Source: Chitinophagaceae bacterium (GTDB lineage Bacteria; Bacteroidota; Bacteroidia; Chitinophagales; Chitinophagaceae). Taken from it: a stretch of DNA of 64,000 bases. Of the stretch, positions 18,080 to 27,232 are shown piece after piece. Positions within the stretch are counted from its first letter, which is position 1; each line of letters starts with the position of its first letter. The notes below the pieces were generated by a model. That model was not told where the DNA came from. It saw only the letters and a program-made list of their open reading frames with translations, and did not search any database. The stretch spans positions 1 through 64,000 of the forward strand of contig CANLAE010000006.1 of assembly GCA_947488765.1 (NCBI GenBank). Direction: 5' to 3'. The translations under genes were made by a program, and so were the position numbers.

Positions 18080-19072
18080 TTAACCAAGCGATAAATAACA
18101 AATATCCTTAGGATTGATACTTAAAAAAACCCGCTCCCCTATTTCAAATTGTAAGCTCTTTGTTTTCACTTTTACAATTTGTTCGTTTACCTGAACATGA
18201 ATTATATCAAAGCTTCCGTAGTAATCAATTTTAATAATTGTATCTTCCTGTGTAATATTAGTAGCAGCAGAAATTTGAATATTTTCAGGGCGAATCAACA
18301 ATTGTTTCTTTTGTAATTCTTGCAACGGAATTCCCATTATGTCCTTTGTGTTTGATACAACAAGCAAATTAAAATCTCCAAATAATTCTGCAGTATATGA
18401 ATCAATTGGATTGTTGTAAATATGCTTTGGAGAATTTTGTTGGTGTATGATTCCATCTTTCATAACAATAATCCAATCAGCCCAACTAAGTACATCCTGC
18501 ACATCATGAGAAACCATGATGCAGGTAATTTGTAATTGCTCCGTAATATCAACAATCACTTGTTGCATCATTCTTTTGTGCAAGCTGTCTAAATTTGAAA
18601 AAGGCTCATCCAACAATAATAATTTGGGTGCTGTTACCAATAGTTTTGCCAATGCAATTCGTTGTCGCTCCCCTCCGGAAAGCTGATTGGTTCTGCGTTT
18701 CAGCAGATGTTCAACTTTACAAACTGCATAAATTTTTTCAGCTTCATCATCAGTCATCACATTTACCATCGACATTAATTCATGCACCCAATAATTATTT
18801 CTCAACTCAAAATGCTGGCTCAAGTATGCAATGCCTTTATGCCCAGGCAGTAATTTTTCATCAGGTCCAATAACCTTTTCACCTTCAAAAAATATCGTTC
18901 CAGAATTTGGTTGTATCAAGCCTGCAATCATTTTCAGAACAGTGGTTTTACCAGATCCTGTACTTCCGGAAATAGCAATTTTTTGCAGATGTTGTTGCTT
19001 AAAACTGATGTTGTTTATAACGAGATTTTCCTTCTCAATTCTTGATAAATTATGTACAGTTAAAAATGACAT
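18080..19072 (-). CDS. ABC transporter ATP-binding protein (CUT1/Fe/Mo-type importer class, no permease nearby)
   Basis: A 330-residue ATPase subunit. Walker A (GSTGSGKT), Q-loop region (AYLSQHFEL), signature LSGGERQR, Walker B (KLLLLDEP) and the switch histidine (MVSHD) are intact. After residue 235 a C-terminal domain of about 95 residues (LLIRPENIQIS and the beta strands that follow) resembles the TOBE/MalK-type regulatory domain found in importers for sugars, polyamines, iron or molybdate. No permease or binding protein gene lies beside it, so the substrate cannot be inferred. A copy of the GC-rich dispersed repeat lies 110 bases upstream. Confidence 0.88.
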   Translation of the reverse strand: MSFLTVHNLSRIEKENLVINNISFKQQHLQKIAISGSTGSGKTTVLKMIAGLIQPNSGTIFFEGEKVIGPDEKLLPGHKGIAYLSQHFELRNNYWVHELMSMVNVMTDDEAEKIYAVCKVEHLLKRRTNQLSGGERQRIALAKLLVTAPKLLLLDEPFSNLDSLHKRMMQQVIVDITEQLQITCIMVSHDVQDVLSWADWIIVMKDGIIHQQNSPKHIYNNPIDSYTAELFGDFNLLVVSNTKDIMGIPLQELQKKQLLIRPENIQISAATNITQEDTIIKIDYYGSFDIIHVQVNEQIVKVKTKSLQFEIGERVFLSINPKDICYLSLG

Positions 19073-19181
19073 GTGGTGAAAATAGGAAATTGATGCAGGA
19101 TGTTTCCATTAAAAATTAGGAATCATCTTTTGAAATATAAAAATGATGAAAAAAGCATTATAACTATGTTCATCGTTCTCG

Positions 19182-19196
19182 GCGTCGCACCCTTCA
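19182..19196 (+). repeat. Dispersed GC-rich repeat, copy D (partial)
   Basis: GCGTCGCACCCTTCA, identical over 15 bases to part of copy C (45066-45080). It lies in the 5' region of the ABC ATPase gene, between it and rfbD. Confidence 0.55.
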
Positions 19197-19219
19197 GGGA
19201 TTTGTAGTTTATTCAGCAA

Positions 19220-20101
19220 TTATGCAGTTGCTACATTTAAATTTGCGATGCACAAACGAAGACTTTCTTTCCATTTTGGAATGGTAACTTCAAAATTTTG
19301 TTGAATAAGGCTTGTGTCCATTACCGAATAAAACGGACGCTTTGCAGGTGTTGGATATTCGGCAGATGCAATTGGATGAACCTCACAACTTAATCCCGAC
19401 AAGGCTTTGATGGCAGTAGCAAATTCGTACCACGAAATAAAACCACTATTGCTGTAATGATACACACCATAATTTGATTGGCCACTTTGCAATCCAGTAA
19501 TTACTTTTAAAATTGTTTTTGCTAAATCAAGCGCGTATGTCGGACTTCCAATTTGGTCGCTTACAACATTTAAAGAAGTACGATCTTTCATTAGTCGAAG
19601 CATCGTTTTTACAAAGTTATTTCCATGCTCACAATACACCCAGGATGTTCTGATGACAATCGTTTGCGGATTATTTTCCAATGCTAATTTTTCTCCCAAC
19701 CATTTAGAATAACCGTAATAATTTAATGGTGCAGTTGCTTGTGTTGTAGTATATGGTGCAGTTCCATTACCATCAAAAACATAATCAGTTGAAATCGTAA
19801 TTAAAGTTGCATTGATTGCTGCACATTGTTTGGCAATTTCACCCACACTGGTTGCATTAATTATTAGTGCAAGTTCTTGTTCTGTTTCAGCTTTATCAAC
19901 AGCAGTATATGCTGCACAGTTAATAAAATATTTTGGTTGGTATTGTTTAAAAAAATCAGGAATAGAACCAGGATTACTTAAATCCAATAAGTTTCTGTCA
20001 GCAAATAAAAATTCAAATTCAGAAAAATTATTTGCAATATTTTGAATACTCCAACCCAATTGTCCATTGACTCCCGTTACAACGATTAATGGTTTTTTCA
20101 T
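19220..20101 (-). CDS. rfbD: dTDP-4-dehydrorhamnose reductase
   Basis: Last enzyme of dTDP-L-rhamnose synthesis, reducing dTDP-4-keto-L-rhamnose with NAD(P)H. The 293-residue protein shows the extended short-chain dehydrogenase fold: VTGVNGQLGWSI near the N-terminus, ISTDYVFDGNG with the catalytic Thr/Ser region, and the YxxxK motif in YGYSKWLGE. RfbA, RfbB and RfbC are not in the window. It follows the UDP-sugar genes in the same direction but a good terminator at 20117-20150 lies between, so it may be attenuated or have its own promoter in the short gap. Confidence 0.92.
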   Translation of the reverse strand: MKKPLIVVTGVNGQLGWSIQNIANNFSEFEFLFADRNLLDLSNPGSIPDFFKQYQPKYFINCAAYTAVDKAETEQELALIINATSVGEIAKQCAAINATLITISTDYVFDGNGTAPYTTTQATAPLNYYGYSKWLGEKLALENNPQTIVIRTSWVYCEHGNNFVKTMLRLMKDRTSLNVVSDQIGSPTYALDLAKTILKVITGLQSGQSNYGVYHYSNSGFISWYEFATAIKALSGLSCEVHPIASAEYPTPAKRPFYSVMDTSLIQQNFEVTIPKWKESLRLCIANLNVATA

Positions 20102-20116
20102 ACTTAAATTATATTT

Positions 20117-20150
20117 CTAAAAAAGGTTGCCTTTAAAAAAGACAACCTTA
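20117..20150 (-). terminator. Rho-independent terminator between uxs-like gene and rfbD
   Basis: Minus strand: AAGGTTGTC and GGCAACCTT pair (one G/U), extended by three A/T pairs, followed by TTTTTT. It starts 29 bases after the stop at 20179 and ends 16 bases before the rfbD start. Confidence 0.88.
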
Positions 20151-20178
20151 AAATTAATTGTTTGAACAACAAGAGAAT

Positions 20179-21162
20179 TTATTTTCTGCTGATAAATTCC
20201 TTTGGCTGTTTATTTAATTCTTCAACCGGTAATGATTTAAAGTATTCGTATGTGATTCTCAATCCTTCTTCTCTGCCGATTATTGGTTCCCAACCCAAGA
20301 TTTCTTTTGCCTTTGTAATATCGGGTTTTCGTTGTTTTGGATCGTCTGTTGGTAAAGGTTTGTAAGCAATCTTAACACTTGAGCCGGTAAGTCTTAAAAC
20401 TTCTTCAGCAAAATCTTTTAGTGAGATTTCATTCGGATTTCCAATGTTTACAGGCATGTGATAATCGCTTAACAATAATCTGTAAATACCTTCTACCAAA
20501 TCATCTACATAGCAAAAACTTCTTGTTTGGCTGCCATCTCCAAACACTGTTAAATCTTCTCCACGTAATGCCTGACCAATGAATGCAGGCAAAGCTCTTC
20601 CGTCGTTCAGTCGCATACGCGGGCCATAAGTATTGAAAATACGAATGATTCTTGTTTCAACATTATGGAATGTATGATAAGCCATTGTAATTGCTTCCTG
20701 AAAACGTTTTGCTTCATCATATACACCACGAGGCCCGATAGGATTAACATTACCCCAATATTCTTCCGTTTGCGGATGCACCAGAGGATCGCCATAAATT
20801 TCACTGGTACTTGCAACCAATATTCTTGCTCCTTTATCTTTTGCCAAACCAAGGCAATTATGCGTTCCGTGAGCACCAACTTTTAAAGTCTGTATTGGAA
20901 TTTTTAAATAATCAATAGGGCTTGCAGGTGAAGCAAAATGTAAAATGTAATCTAAATTTCCCGGTATGTGAATGAATTTTGTTACATCATGATGATAGTA
21001 TTCAAAATTTTCAAGGTGAAATAAATGCTCAATATTTTTTAAATCACCGGTAATTAAATTATCCATTGCAATTACATGATAATCTTCTCTGATAAATCTG
21101 TCACATAAATGTGAACCTAAAAAGCCTGCTGCACCAGTAATTAATATTTTTTTTCTTGACAT
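20179..21162 (-). CDS. UDP-glucuronate decarboxylase (UDP-xylose synthase type)
   Basis: A 327-residue NAD-dependent short-chain dehydrogenase that turns UDP-glucuronate into UDP-xylose. [14 protein letters not shown] is the nucleotide-binding loop, [10 protein letters not shown] carries the catalytic Thr/Ser region, and the YxxxK motif is in [25 protein letters not shown] and [15 protein letters not shown] are typical of the UXS branch. Its substrate is made by the next gene upstream, UDP-glucose dehydrogenase, only 33 bases away, which supports the call. An alternative is a related UDP-sugar epimerase, but the UXS-type motifs argue against it. Confidence 0.9.
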   Translation of the reverse strand: MSRKKILITGAAGFLGSHLCDRFIREDYHVIAMDNLITGDLKNIEHLFHLENFEYYHHDVTKFIHIPGNLDYILHFASPASPIDYLKIPIQTLKVGAHGTHNCLGLAKDKGARILVASTSEIYGDPLVHPQTEEYWGNVNPIGPRGVYDEAKRFQEAITMAYHTFHNVETRIIRIFNTYGPRMRLNDGRALPAFIGQALRGEDLTVFGDGSQTRSFCYVDDLVEGIYRLLLSDYHMPVNIGNPNEISLKDFAEEVLRLTGSSVKIAYKPLPTDDPKQRKPDITKAKEILGWEPIIGREEGLRITYEYFKSLPVEELNKQPKEFISRK

Positions 21163-21195
21163 GATAACTTTTTTGAAGTGTTGACTAATTGCTCA

Positions 21196-22497
21196 TTAAG
21201 GTCTTCCAACGCTTTCGTAATGATATCCTTTTTCTCTGATTTCTTTTACTTCAAATAAATTTCTGCCATCGAAAATCGCTTTGTTTTTTAATGCCGCATC
21301 AATTTTTTCAAAATCAGGTGTTCTGAATTCACTCCATTCAGTAGCAATTACCAATGCGTCTGCATTTAGTAAGGCATCATATTGATTATCTGCATAATTA
21401 ATTAGATTACCGATTTGCAGTTTTACATTTGGCATTCCTTCGGGGTCAAATGCAGTAACAGTAGCACCTGCAGCCGTTAAGGCTTCTATCAAATATAAAG
21501 CCGGCGCTTCACGAATATCATCTGTATTTGGTTTAAATGCAAGTCCCCACAATGCAAAATGTTTGCCTGCTAAATTATTATTGAAATAGGCATTAATTTT
21601 TGGCACTAAATGTAATTTCTGTACTTCATTAACTTCTTCAACTGCTTTTAAAATCTGGAAATTATAATTAACATCTTCAGAAGATTTAATCAAAGCTTGC
21701 ACATCTTTAGGAAAACAACTTCCCCCATAACCAATACCCGGAAATAAAAATCTTTTCCCAATTCTTTCATCGCTGCCAATTCCTTTACGAACCATATCAA
21801 CATCTGCACCCAAACGCTCACACAATTGAGCTATTTCATTCATGAAAGAAATCTTTGTTGCTAAAAACGAGTTAGCAGCATACTTAGTAAGTTCAGCACT
21901 TTTCTCATCCATGAAAATAATTGGATTTCCTTGGCGAACATAAGGTGCATATAAATCGGACATTACCTTTTTTGCACGTTCAGAAGATGTACCAATAACT
22001 ACTCTGTCTGGTTTCATGAAATCTTCCACAGCAACGCCTTCACGTAAAAACTCCGGATTGCTTACTACATCAAAATCTACTTTACAATTGGCAGCTACTG
22101 CCTGATGTACTTTCTCTGCAGTCCCAACAGGTACGGTACTTTTATCAACGATTACTTTATAGTCTGTGAAAATATTTCCTAAGTCTTTTGCAACACCTAA
22201 TACATATTTTAAATCAGCACTGCCATCTTCTCCCGGAGGCGTTGGCAATGCAAGAAAAACAATGGCAGCATCTTTGACGCCTTCTTCTAAATTAGTTGTG
22301 AATTTTAAACGTCCTTCACGCAAATTTCTTAAAAATATTTTTTCAAGCCCCGGTTCATAAATGGTAATTTCTCCATTACTTAACTTGGTTACTTTATTAA
22401 TATCAATGTCGATACAAGTAACTGTATTGCCTGTTTCAGCAAAACATGTTCCTGAAACCAAACCAACATATCCTGTACCAACAACTGCAATTTTCAT
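21196..22497 (-). CDS. ugd: UDP-glucose 6-dehydrogenase
   Basis: Oxidises UDP-glucose twice to UDP-glucuronate with NAD+. The 433-residue protein has the Rossmann start VVGTGYVGLVSGTC, the STVPVGTA segment, and the catalytic cysteine in GYGGSCFPKDVQAL. The C-terminal NAD/UDP-binding half (WGLAFKPNTDDIREAP) is complete. It sits between the sugar aminotransferase (19 bases upstream) and the UDP-glucuronate decarboxylase (33 bases downstream), consistent with one operon for UDP-glucuronate and UDP-pentose sugars used in capsule, exopolysaccharide or lipopolysaccharide. Confidence 0.96.
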   Translation of the reverse strand: MKIAVVGTGYVGLVSGTCFAETGNTVTCIDIDINKVTKLSNGEITIYEPGLEKIFLRNLREGRLKFTTNLEEGVKDAAIVFLALPTPPGEDGSADLKYVLGVAKDLGNIFTDYKVIVDKSTVPVGTAEKVHQAVAANCKVDFDVVSNPEFLREGVAVEDFMKPDRVVIGTSSERAKKVMSDLYAPYVRQGNPIIFMDEKSAELTKYAANSFLATKISFMNEIAQLCERLGADVDMVRKGIGSDERIGKRFLFPGIGYGGSCFPKDVQALIKSSEDVNYNFQILKAVEEVNEVQKLHLVPKINAYFNNNLAGKHFALWGLAFKPNTDDIREAPALYLIEALTAAGATVTAFDPEGMPNVKLQIGNLINYADNQYDALLNADALVIATEWSEFRTPDFEKIDAALKNKAIFDGRNLFEVKEIREKGYHYESVGRP

Positions 22498-22516
22498 AAC
22501 TGATGATTGATAATTT

Positions 22517-23647
22517 CTATTGATTGATATAATTTAAAACATGAGTTGTAATAAACGCCAATTGCATTTCGTTTAATTCTGTATGCATGGGCAAACTAAT
22601 TACTCTTTCTGTCAGCCAGTCTGTAATTGGTAATTCGAAAGATTGGACGCCGAAAGATTCAAAAGCCTTTTGTTTATGACCCGGAACAGGGTAATAAATC
22701 ATCGAAGGAATTTTTTGTGCAGCAAGATAATTCACCAATCCATCTCTGTCAAGGTCCTCTAATAAAAGTGTGTACTGATGATACACATGATTACAATAAT
22801 TTGCAACAAAAGGTGTTGTTATTTTTGGATGATTTGCAAAAGCATTATTGTAAAAATCAGCTGCTGTTCTTCTTGCAGCAATGTAATGATCTAGCTCTTT
22901 AAGTTTAATATTTAGTATTGCTGCTTGTATCGAATCTAATCTGGAATTACACCCAACAATATCATGATAATATCTTTTCTCTTGACCATGATTGGCAATC
23001 ATTTTCATTTTGTGTGCCAATGCTTCATCGTTTGTAAACATTGCCCCGCCATCGCCGTATGCTCCCAAATTTTTACTTGGGTAAAATGAAGTACAGCCAA
23101 TATGTCCTATTGTTCCTGTTTTTTTAACTGTACCATCACTAAATGTATAATCGCATCCAATACCTTGCGCATTGTCTTCGATTACAAACAAATTATATTC
23201 TTTTGCAATTTGCATAATTTCTTCCATTGGAGCGGAATGTCCGTACAAATGAACAGGAACAATTGCTTTTGTTTTTGAGGTGATTGCTTTTCTTACGGAC
23301 TCAGGATCTATACAAAATGTTTTTGGATTTACTTCTACAAAAACGGGTGTTAATTGCAACAAAGCCACTACTTCGGTAGTTGCGATATATGTAAATGAAG
23401 GCGTAATAACTTCATCTCCTGGTTTTAAACCCAAAGCCATCATAGCAATTTGTAAAGCATCGGTTCCATTAGCACATGGTATTGTATAACCAGACTGATG
23501 GTAAGTATTTAAAGCAACTGTAAAATCTTGAACTGCTTTGCCATTGATATATGCCGCACTTTCTAAAACATCATTGATTGCACTATCAATTGCAGTTTTG
23601 ATTTTCAGATACTGAGTTTTAGTATCCACCATTTGAATGGGTATCAT
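22517..23647 (-). CDS. DegT/DnrJ/EryC1/StrS family sugar aminotransferase
   Basis: A 376-residue PLP-dependent aminotransferase that transfers an amino group to a keto-sugar nucleotide. The PLP lysine lies in SFYPSKNLGAYGDGG, and the fold-type I elements CANGTDALQIAM and VIEDNAQGIG are clear. The histidine-rich HNHVYHQYT-like region of substrate binding appears as YCNHVYHQYTL. The substrate is not readable from sequence; the neighbours make UDP-glucuronate and UDP-pentoses, so a 4-amino-pentose or an amino-uronate is possible. It is the first gene of the leftward operon and is divergent from waaA. Confidence 0.9.
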   Translation of the reverse strand: MIPIQMVDTKTQYLKIKTAIDSAINDVLESAAYINGKAVQDFTVALNTYHQSGYTIPCANGTDALQIAMMALGLKPGDEVITPSFTYIATTEVVALLQLTPVFVEVNPKTFCIDPESVRKAITSKTKAIVPVHLYGHSAPMEEIMQIAKEYNLFVIEDNAQGIGCDYTFSDGTVKKTGTIGHIGCTSFYPSKNLGAYGDGGAMFTNDEALAHKMKMIANHGQEKRYYHDIVGCNSRLDSIQAAILNIKLKELDHYIAARRTAADFYNNAFANHPKITTPFVANYCNHVYHQYTLLLEDLDRDGLVNYLAAQKIPSMIYYPVPGHKQKAFESFGVQSFELPITDWLTERVISLPMHTELNEMQLAFITTHVLNYINQ

Positions 23648-23729
23648 GTATCTTGTTTTGAGTGGGCGAAATTAAGGTAATATCGTAGTTAAATGACTTA
23701 GAAAAGTATATTTTTACTGATATTTATTA

Positions 23730-23737
23730 TACGTTTG
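23730..23737 (+). promoter_or_regulatory. Bacteroidota-type -7 box (TACGTTTG) for waaA
   Basis: An exact TAnnTTTG match 21 bases before the TTG start of waaA. No clear TTTG is seen at the -33 position. It implies a very short 5' untranslated region, which also supports the TTG as the real start. Confidence 0.45.
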
Positions 23738-23758
23738 TACCTAAACAACAATCAATAA

Positions 23759-25018
23759 TTGAAGCTATTATACAACATCTTCCTCTTTTTTTATCCTTTG
23801 GCTGCCAGGATTTTAAGTAATACAAATTCAAAAGCAAAAATGTGGACAAAGGGCAGGAAAGATATTTTCAACCAATTATCCAATTCATTTGAACACAATA
23901 AAAGTGAGGTGATTTGGACACATTGTGCTTCATTAGGAGAGTTTGAACAAGGCAGACCTGTATTGGAACAACTAAAAAAACAACATCCCAACGCAAAAAT
24001 TCTAATTACATTTTTCTCTCCTTCGGGCTATGAAGTACAAAAAAATTACAATGGTGCAGATTGGGTTTTTTATTTACCTATAGACGGTAAAAAAAATGCA
24101 AATCAATTTATAAATATTGTAAAACCCACCGTTGTTTTATTTATAAAATATGAATTTTGGTTTTATTATTTGAAAGCCTTAAAACAACGAGGGATCCCTG
24201 CATTATTGGTTTCCGGCAATTTCAGACCTAGTCAAATTTTCTTTAAATGGTATGGATCGTTTTATAGAAATATCTTGCAGTGTTTCGGTCATTTATTTGT
24301 TCAAAATGAAGAAAGCAAATTATTATTAGCAAGTATTGGCATTTCTGAAAATGTAACTATTAATGGTGATACAAGATTTGACAGAGTTATTGAAATTGCA
24401 GAACAATTTTCACCTATTGAGGCCATTGAAAAATTTATTCAAAAAAACAAAGTTGTTGTTGCGGGTAGCACCTGGACTGAAGACGATGAAGAAATGAATC
24501 ATTATGCAAACACACATCAGGAAATAAAGTTCATTATTGCCCCACATGTAATTGAAGCGGAAAGATTACAGGAGTGTTTAAAGTTGTATAGAAATTCAAT
24601 CTTATTCAGTAACTGGCAACAACAAACCGAAAATTCTAACAACCAATACAACGTATTAATTATTGACAATGTGGGTATGCTGAGTAAATTGTATCACTAC
24701 GCAACAGTTTGTTTTATTGGTGGCGGATTTGAAAGCGATGGTGTGCACAATGTATTAGAGGCAGCTGTTTTCCGAAAGCCTATAGTTTATGGACCGATCT
24801 ATGAAAAATTTAAAGAAGCAGTCAATTTAATAAAACTAGGTGGTGCTTTAACTGTTAAAAATGCCTTGGAATTAGAAAGCGAATTTGATTGTTTATTGAA
24901 AGATGAAAGTCTTTGTTTGGCAATTGGCACTAAATCAGCAGCATTTGTTTATGCAAATAAAGGAGCAACAAGATTTGTAACGGATTATATTCAGCTGAAT
25001 CGTCTTTTAACCAATTGA
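23759..25018 (+). CDS. waaA: 3-deoxy-D-manno-octulosonic acid (Kdo) transferase
   Basis: Attaches Kdo to lipid A precursor on the inner face of the cytoplasmic membrane. The 419-residue protein has the N-terminal membrane anchor (LLYNIFLFFYPLAARIL), the GT-B N-terminal motif HCASLGEFEQGRPVLE with the catalytic glutamate, and the C-terminal CFIGGGFESDGVHNVLEAA nucleotide-sugar motif. The start codon is TTG; the next in-frame ATG would remove the anchor, so TTG is preferred. It overlaps convergently by 28 bases with the next gene. It fits the envelope-sugar neighbourhood to its left. Confidence 0.93.
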   Translation: MKLLYNIFLFFYPLAARILSNTNSKAKMWTKGRKDIFNQLSNSFEHNKSEVIWTHCASLGEFEQGRPVLEQLKKQHPNAKILITFFSPSGYEVQKNYNGADWVFYLPIDGKKNANQFINIVKPTVVLFIKYEFWFYYLKALKQRGIPALLVSGNFRPSQIFFKWYGSFYRNILQCFGHLFVQNEESKLLLASIGISENVTINGDTRFDRVIEIAEQFSPIEAIEKFIQKNKVVVAGSTWTEDDEEMNHYANTHQEIKFIIAPHVIEAERLQECLKLYRNSILFSNWQQQTENSNNQYNVLIIDNVGMLSKLYHYATVCFIGGGFESDGVHNVLEAAVFRKPIVYGPIYEKFKEAVNLIKLGGALTVKNALELESEFDCLLKDESLCLAIGTKSAAFVYANKGATRFVTDYIQLNRLLTN

Positions 25019-25650
25019 ATGAAAGTCTGAACATTTTCTGCATTTTCATTCCATCCAATTTTCACTATCAACTCTCTTTGTATCCAGTATTCGGCTTCGG
25101 CATAAATACTAAACCCATTAATTGTTTTAATGCTACGCTCGTACCTATCTTCATCGCCTCTAAATAATTCATTGATAAAAAGATATCTGTCGTTAATACC
25201 AATTGCTTTCTTTAAATCTTTTACGGGAGAGGCCTGCAAAAAGGATGCAACTTCTGTTTTATTTTCTTTGAGTCTATCATTCAAATCGTGATTCTCAGTT
25301 AATAATTTTTCATTTATTTCAAACACTTCTTTTACCTCTTGTACATCCTGATGAGCAAGTGTAGGAATAGTGGCAATCGGATCAAACAACCAACCTAATT
25401 TTTCTTCACTTTTAGCAGCACTTTTTTCAGGAGTTGTAGTTTCTGAAGCAATCGGCAATTCAATTTTTTGTTCATTTTTTGCAATTATTACAGAAGGCAT
25501 TGTTATGGAAACTTTGCTAGTATTTTGACTTATTTGAGTTTCTTGTAATTCTGCTAATAGCATTTGAACGGTGCCCAAAAGACTAGCAGCATTTTGCTGT
25601 TCCTCAAATTGTTTCTTTAATTTATCAATAAGTGTACCCACTCTTTCCAT
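24991..25650 (-). CDS. Conserved protein of unknown function with a disordered middle
   Basis: A 219-residue cytosolic protein. The first 40 residues are helical and Gln-rich (ELQETQISQNTSK follows), the middle is probably disordered (TTPEKSAAKSEEKLGWLFD), and the C-terminal 80 residues are the conserved part: DLKKAIGINDRYLFINELF, DRYERSIKTINGF and AEAEYWIQREL. I recognise this C-terminal block as common in hypothetical proteins of the phylum but know no function. Its 3' end overlaps the 3' end of waaA by 28 bases on the other strand. The frame is intact. Confidence 0.65.
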   Translation of the reverse strand: MERVGTLIDKLKKQFEEQQNAASLLGTVQMLLAELQETQISQNTSKVSITMPSVIIAKNEQKIELPIASETTTPEKSAAKSEEKLGWLFDPIATIPTLAHQDVQEVKEVFEINEKLLTENHDLNDRLKENKTEVASFLQASPVKDLKKAIGINDRYLFINELFRGDEDRYERSIKTINGFSIYAEAEYWIQRELIVKIGWNENAENVQTFIQLVKRRFS

Positions 25651-25732
25651 TGGATATTATACATTTGGGGAGTTATAAAATTCTAAGGCATGAAGTTAAT
25701 GACCTTTTTTAATAAAAATGTAAGTTTATAAA

Positions 25733-26299
25733 ATGTTTATCGAACCAAATATTTCAGGCGAAAGAAGGGGATGGATTGAAGTAGTATGTGGCAGCATGTT
25801 TAGTGGCAAAACCGAGGAGCTAATCCGAAGACTAAAAAGGGCAAAAATTGCTAATTTAAAAGTAGAGATTTTTAAACCCGGAATTGATGTGCGGTATGAT
25901 GAAAACAATGTGGTAAGTCATGATGCCAACTCTGTTAAAAGTACACCAGTAGACAATTCACAAAAAATATTACTGCTTGGTCAGGATGTAGATGTGGTGG
26001 GTATTGATGAAGCTCAATTTTTTGATGAAGAAATTGCAAATGTTTGCGAAACCCTTGCCAGACGTGGCGTACGTGTGATTGTTGCGGGGCTTGATATGGA
26101 TTATTTAGGTAAACCTTTTGGGCAAATGCCAAACTTATTAGCCATTGCAGATTATATCACCAAGTTACATGCTATTTGTGTGCAATGTGGGAATATTGCA
26201 AACATCAGTTATAGAAAAGCGGCTGGCGATGAGCAAGTTTTGCTGGGAGAAAAAGATGTTTATGAACCAAGATGCAGGGTTTGTTACCATAAAAAATAA
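25733..26299 (+). CDS. tdk: Thymidine kinase
   Basis: Phosphorylates thymidine with ATP in the salvage pathway. The 188-residue protein is a type II thymidine kinase: P-loop [18 protein letters not shown], Walker B-like [11 protein letters not shown] with the catalytic glutamate, lasso segment, and a four-cysteine zinc site (CVQCGN and CRVCYHKK). A TACATTTG box at 25660-25667 is a possible -7 element, giving a leader of about 60 bases. It is followed by ccmB after 49 bases on the same strand, though the two are not functionally linked. Confidence 0.96.
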   Translation: MFIEPNISGERRGWIEVVCGSMFSGKTEELIRRLKRAKIANLKVEIFKPGIDVRYDENNVVSHDANSVKSTPVDNSQKILLLGQDVDVVGIDEAQFFDEEIANVCETLARRGVRVIVAGLDMDYLGKPFGQMPNLLAIADYITKLHAICVQCGNIANISYRKAAGDEQVLLGEKDVYEPRCRVCYHKK

Positions 26300-26348
26300 T
26301 CTAATTTATTTTTAATAAATCTTCAATCAGCAACCTACAAACGCAATA

Positions 26349-27014
26349 ATGCAGCAAAGGAGACCCAACCAAATAATTACACTTGTAAAAAAAGAAATAC
26401 TGCTTGAAATAAGGCAGCAGTATACTTTTTATGGAATTATCCTGTATGTGGCAAGTACTTTGTTTGTAATTTTTTTATCGATGGGGCAACCCGAAGATAA
26501 AATATGGAATGCATTATTTTGGATTGTCCAACTTTTTGTTTGTGTTAATGCTGTAGCCAAAAGTTTTTTAGCGGAAAGCAAAGGAAGAATGTTATATTTT
26601 TTTACTATTTCCGGCGCTAGAGATTTTATACTAAGCAAAATAATTTTCAACTTACTATTGATGTTAACCATGAGTATGGTTAGTTTATTGCTCTTTATTT
26701 TGTTGCTAGACAACCCTTTAAATAATTTTCCCATGTTTATTGGAGTTACTTGTTTGGGAGGTTGCAGCATCAGTTTGGTATTTACTTTTTTAGCAGCGAT
26801 TGCCGCAAAAGCACAACAACAAGCTGCTTTGATGGCTATCATGGGCTTCCCTATTATTATCCCTCAATTATTGTTATTAATGAAAATTGCCACTCCTGCT
26901 TTTTCAAGCGTTGTGCAGGAAGGCTGGTGGCAAATGATTGGACTACTAGTGGTTTTAGATGCAATGGTGGTATTGCTTTCTTTTATCTTATTTCCGTTTC
27001 TATGGAAAGATTAG
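26349..27014 (+). CDS. ccmB: Haem exporter protein CcmB-like membrane subunit
   Basis: A 221-residue protein with six membrane segments and the CcmB-typical N-terminus (LVKKEILLEIRQQYTFYGI) and C-terminal region. CcmB is the membrane part of the CcmABCD ABC system used in system I cytochrome c maturation, where it helps load haem onto CcmE. CcmA, CcmC and CcmE genes are not adjacent: tdk lies upstream and pyrF downstream. In many relatives ccmC follows directly, so this copy is isolated. The role is taken from the family. Confidence 0.85.
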   Translation: MQQRRPNQIITLVKKEILLEIRQQYTFYGIILYVASTLFVIFLSMGQPEDKIWNALFWIVQLFVCVNAVAKSFLAESKGRMLYFFTISGARDFILSKIIFNLLLMLTMSMVSLLLFILLLDNPLNNFPMFIGVTCLGGCSISLVFTFLAAIAAKAQQQAALMAIMGFPIIIPQLLLLMKIATPAFSSVVQEGWWQMIGLLVVLDAMVVLLSFILFPFLWKD

Positions 27015-27220
27015 TTTTGAAATTTTATGCTTTCCGTTTTTCTCATTTGACTTTCAAGTATTCAAAAAACAAAATTTCCCAACTGCTTTATATACCATAA
27101 TTTCTATCAAATTTATCAAAAAGTTATGGATGATTGGTGCATAGGGCTATACTTTTAATGAATTTAAATAGCCTATTATACTATCAATTTTTTCAACTTT
27201 TTTTTCAGCTTAAAAGAGTA

Positions 27221-27228
27221 TAGTTTCG
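27221..27228 (+). promoter_or_regulatory. Possible -7 box (TAGTTTCG) immediately before pyrF
   Basis: TAGTTTCG differs from TAnnTTTG at one position and ends only 4 bases before the pyrF ATG, so transcription from it would start at or near the start codon. There is no clear -33 box. Confidence 0.3.
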
Positions 27229-27232
27229 TTGC

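Noticed and set aside
26750-27144. Overlapping plus-strand frames in and after ccmB
   Set aside because: They lie in another frame of ccmB and run into AT-rich non-coding DNA; they do not resemble ccmC or any known product.
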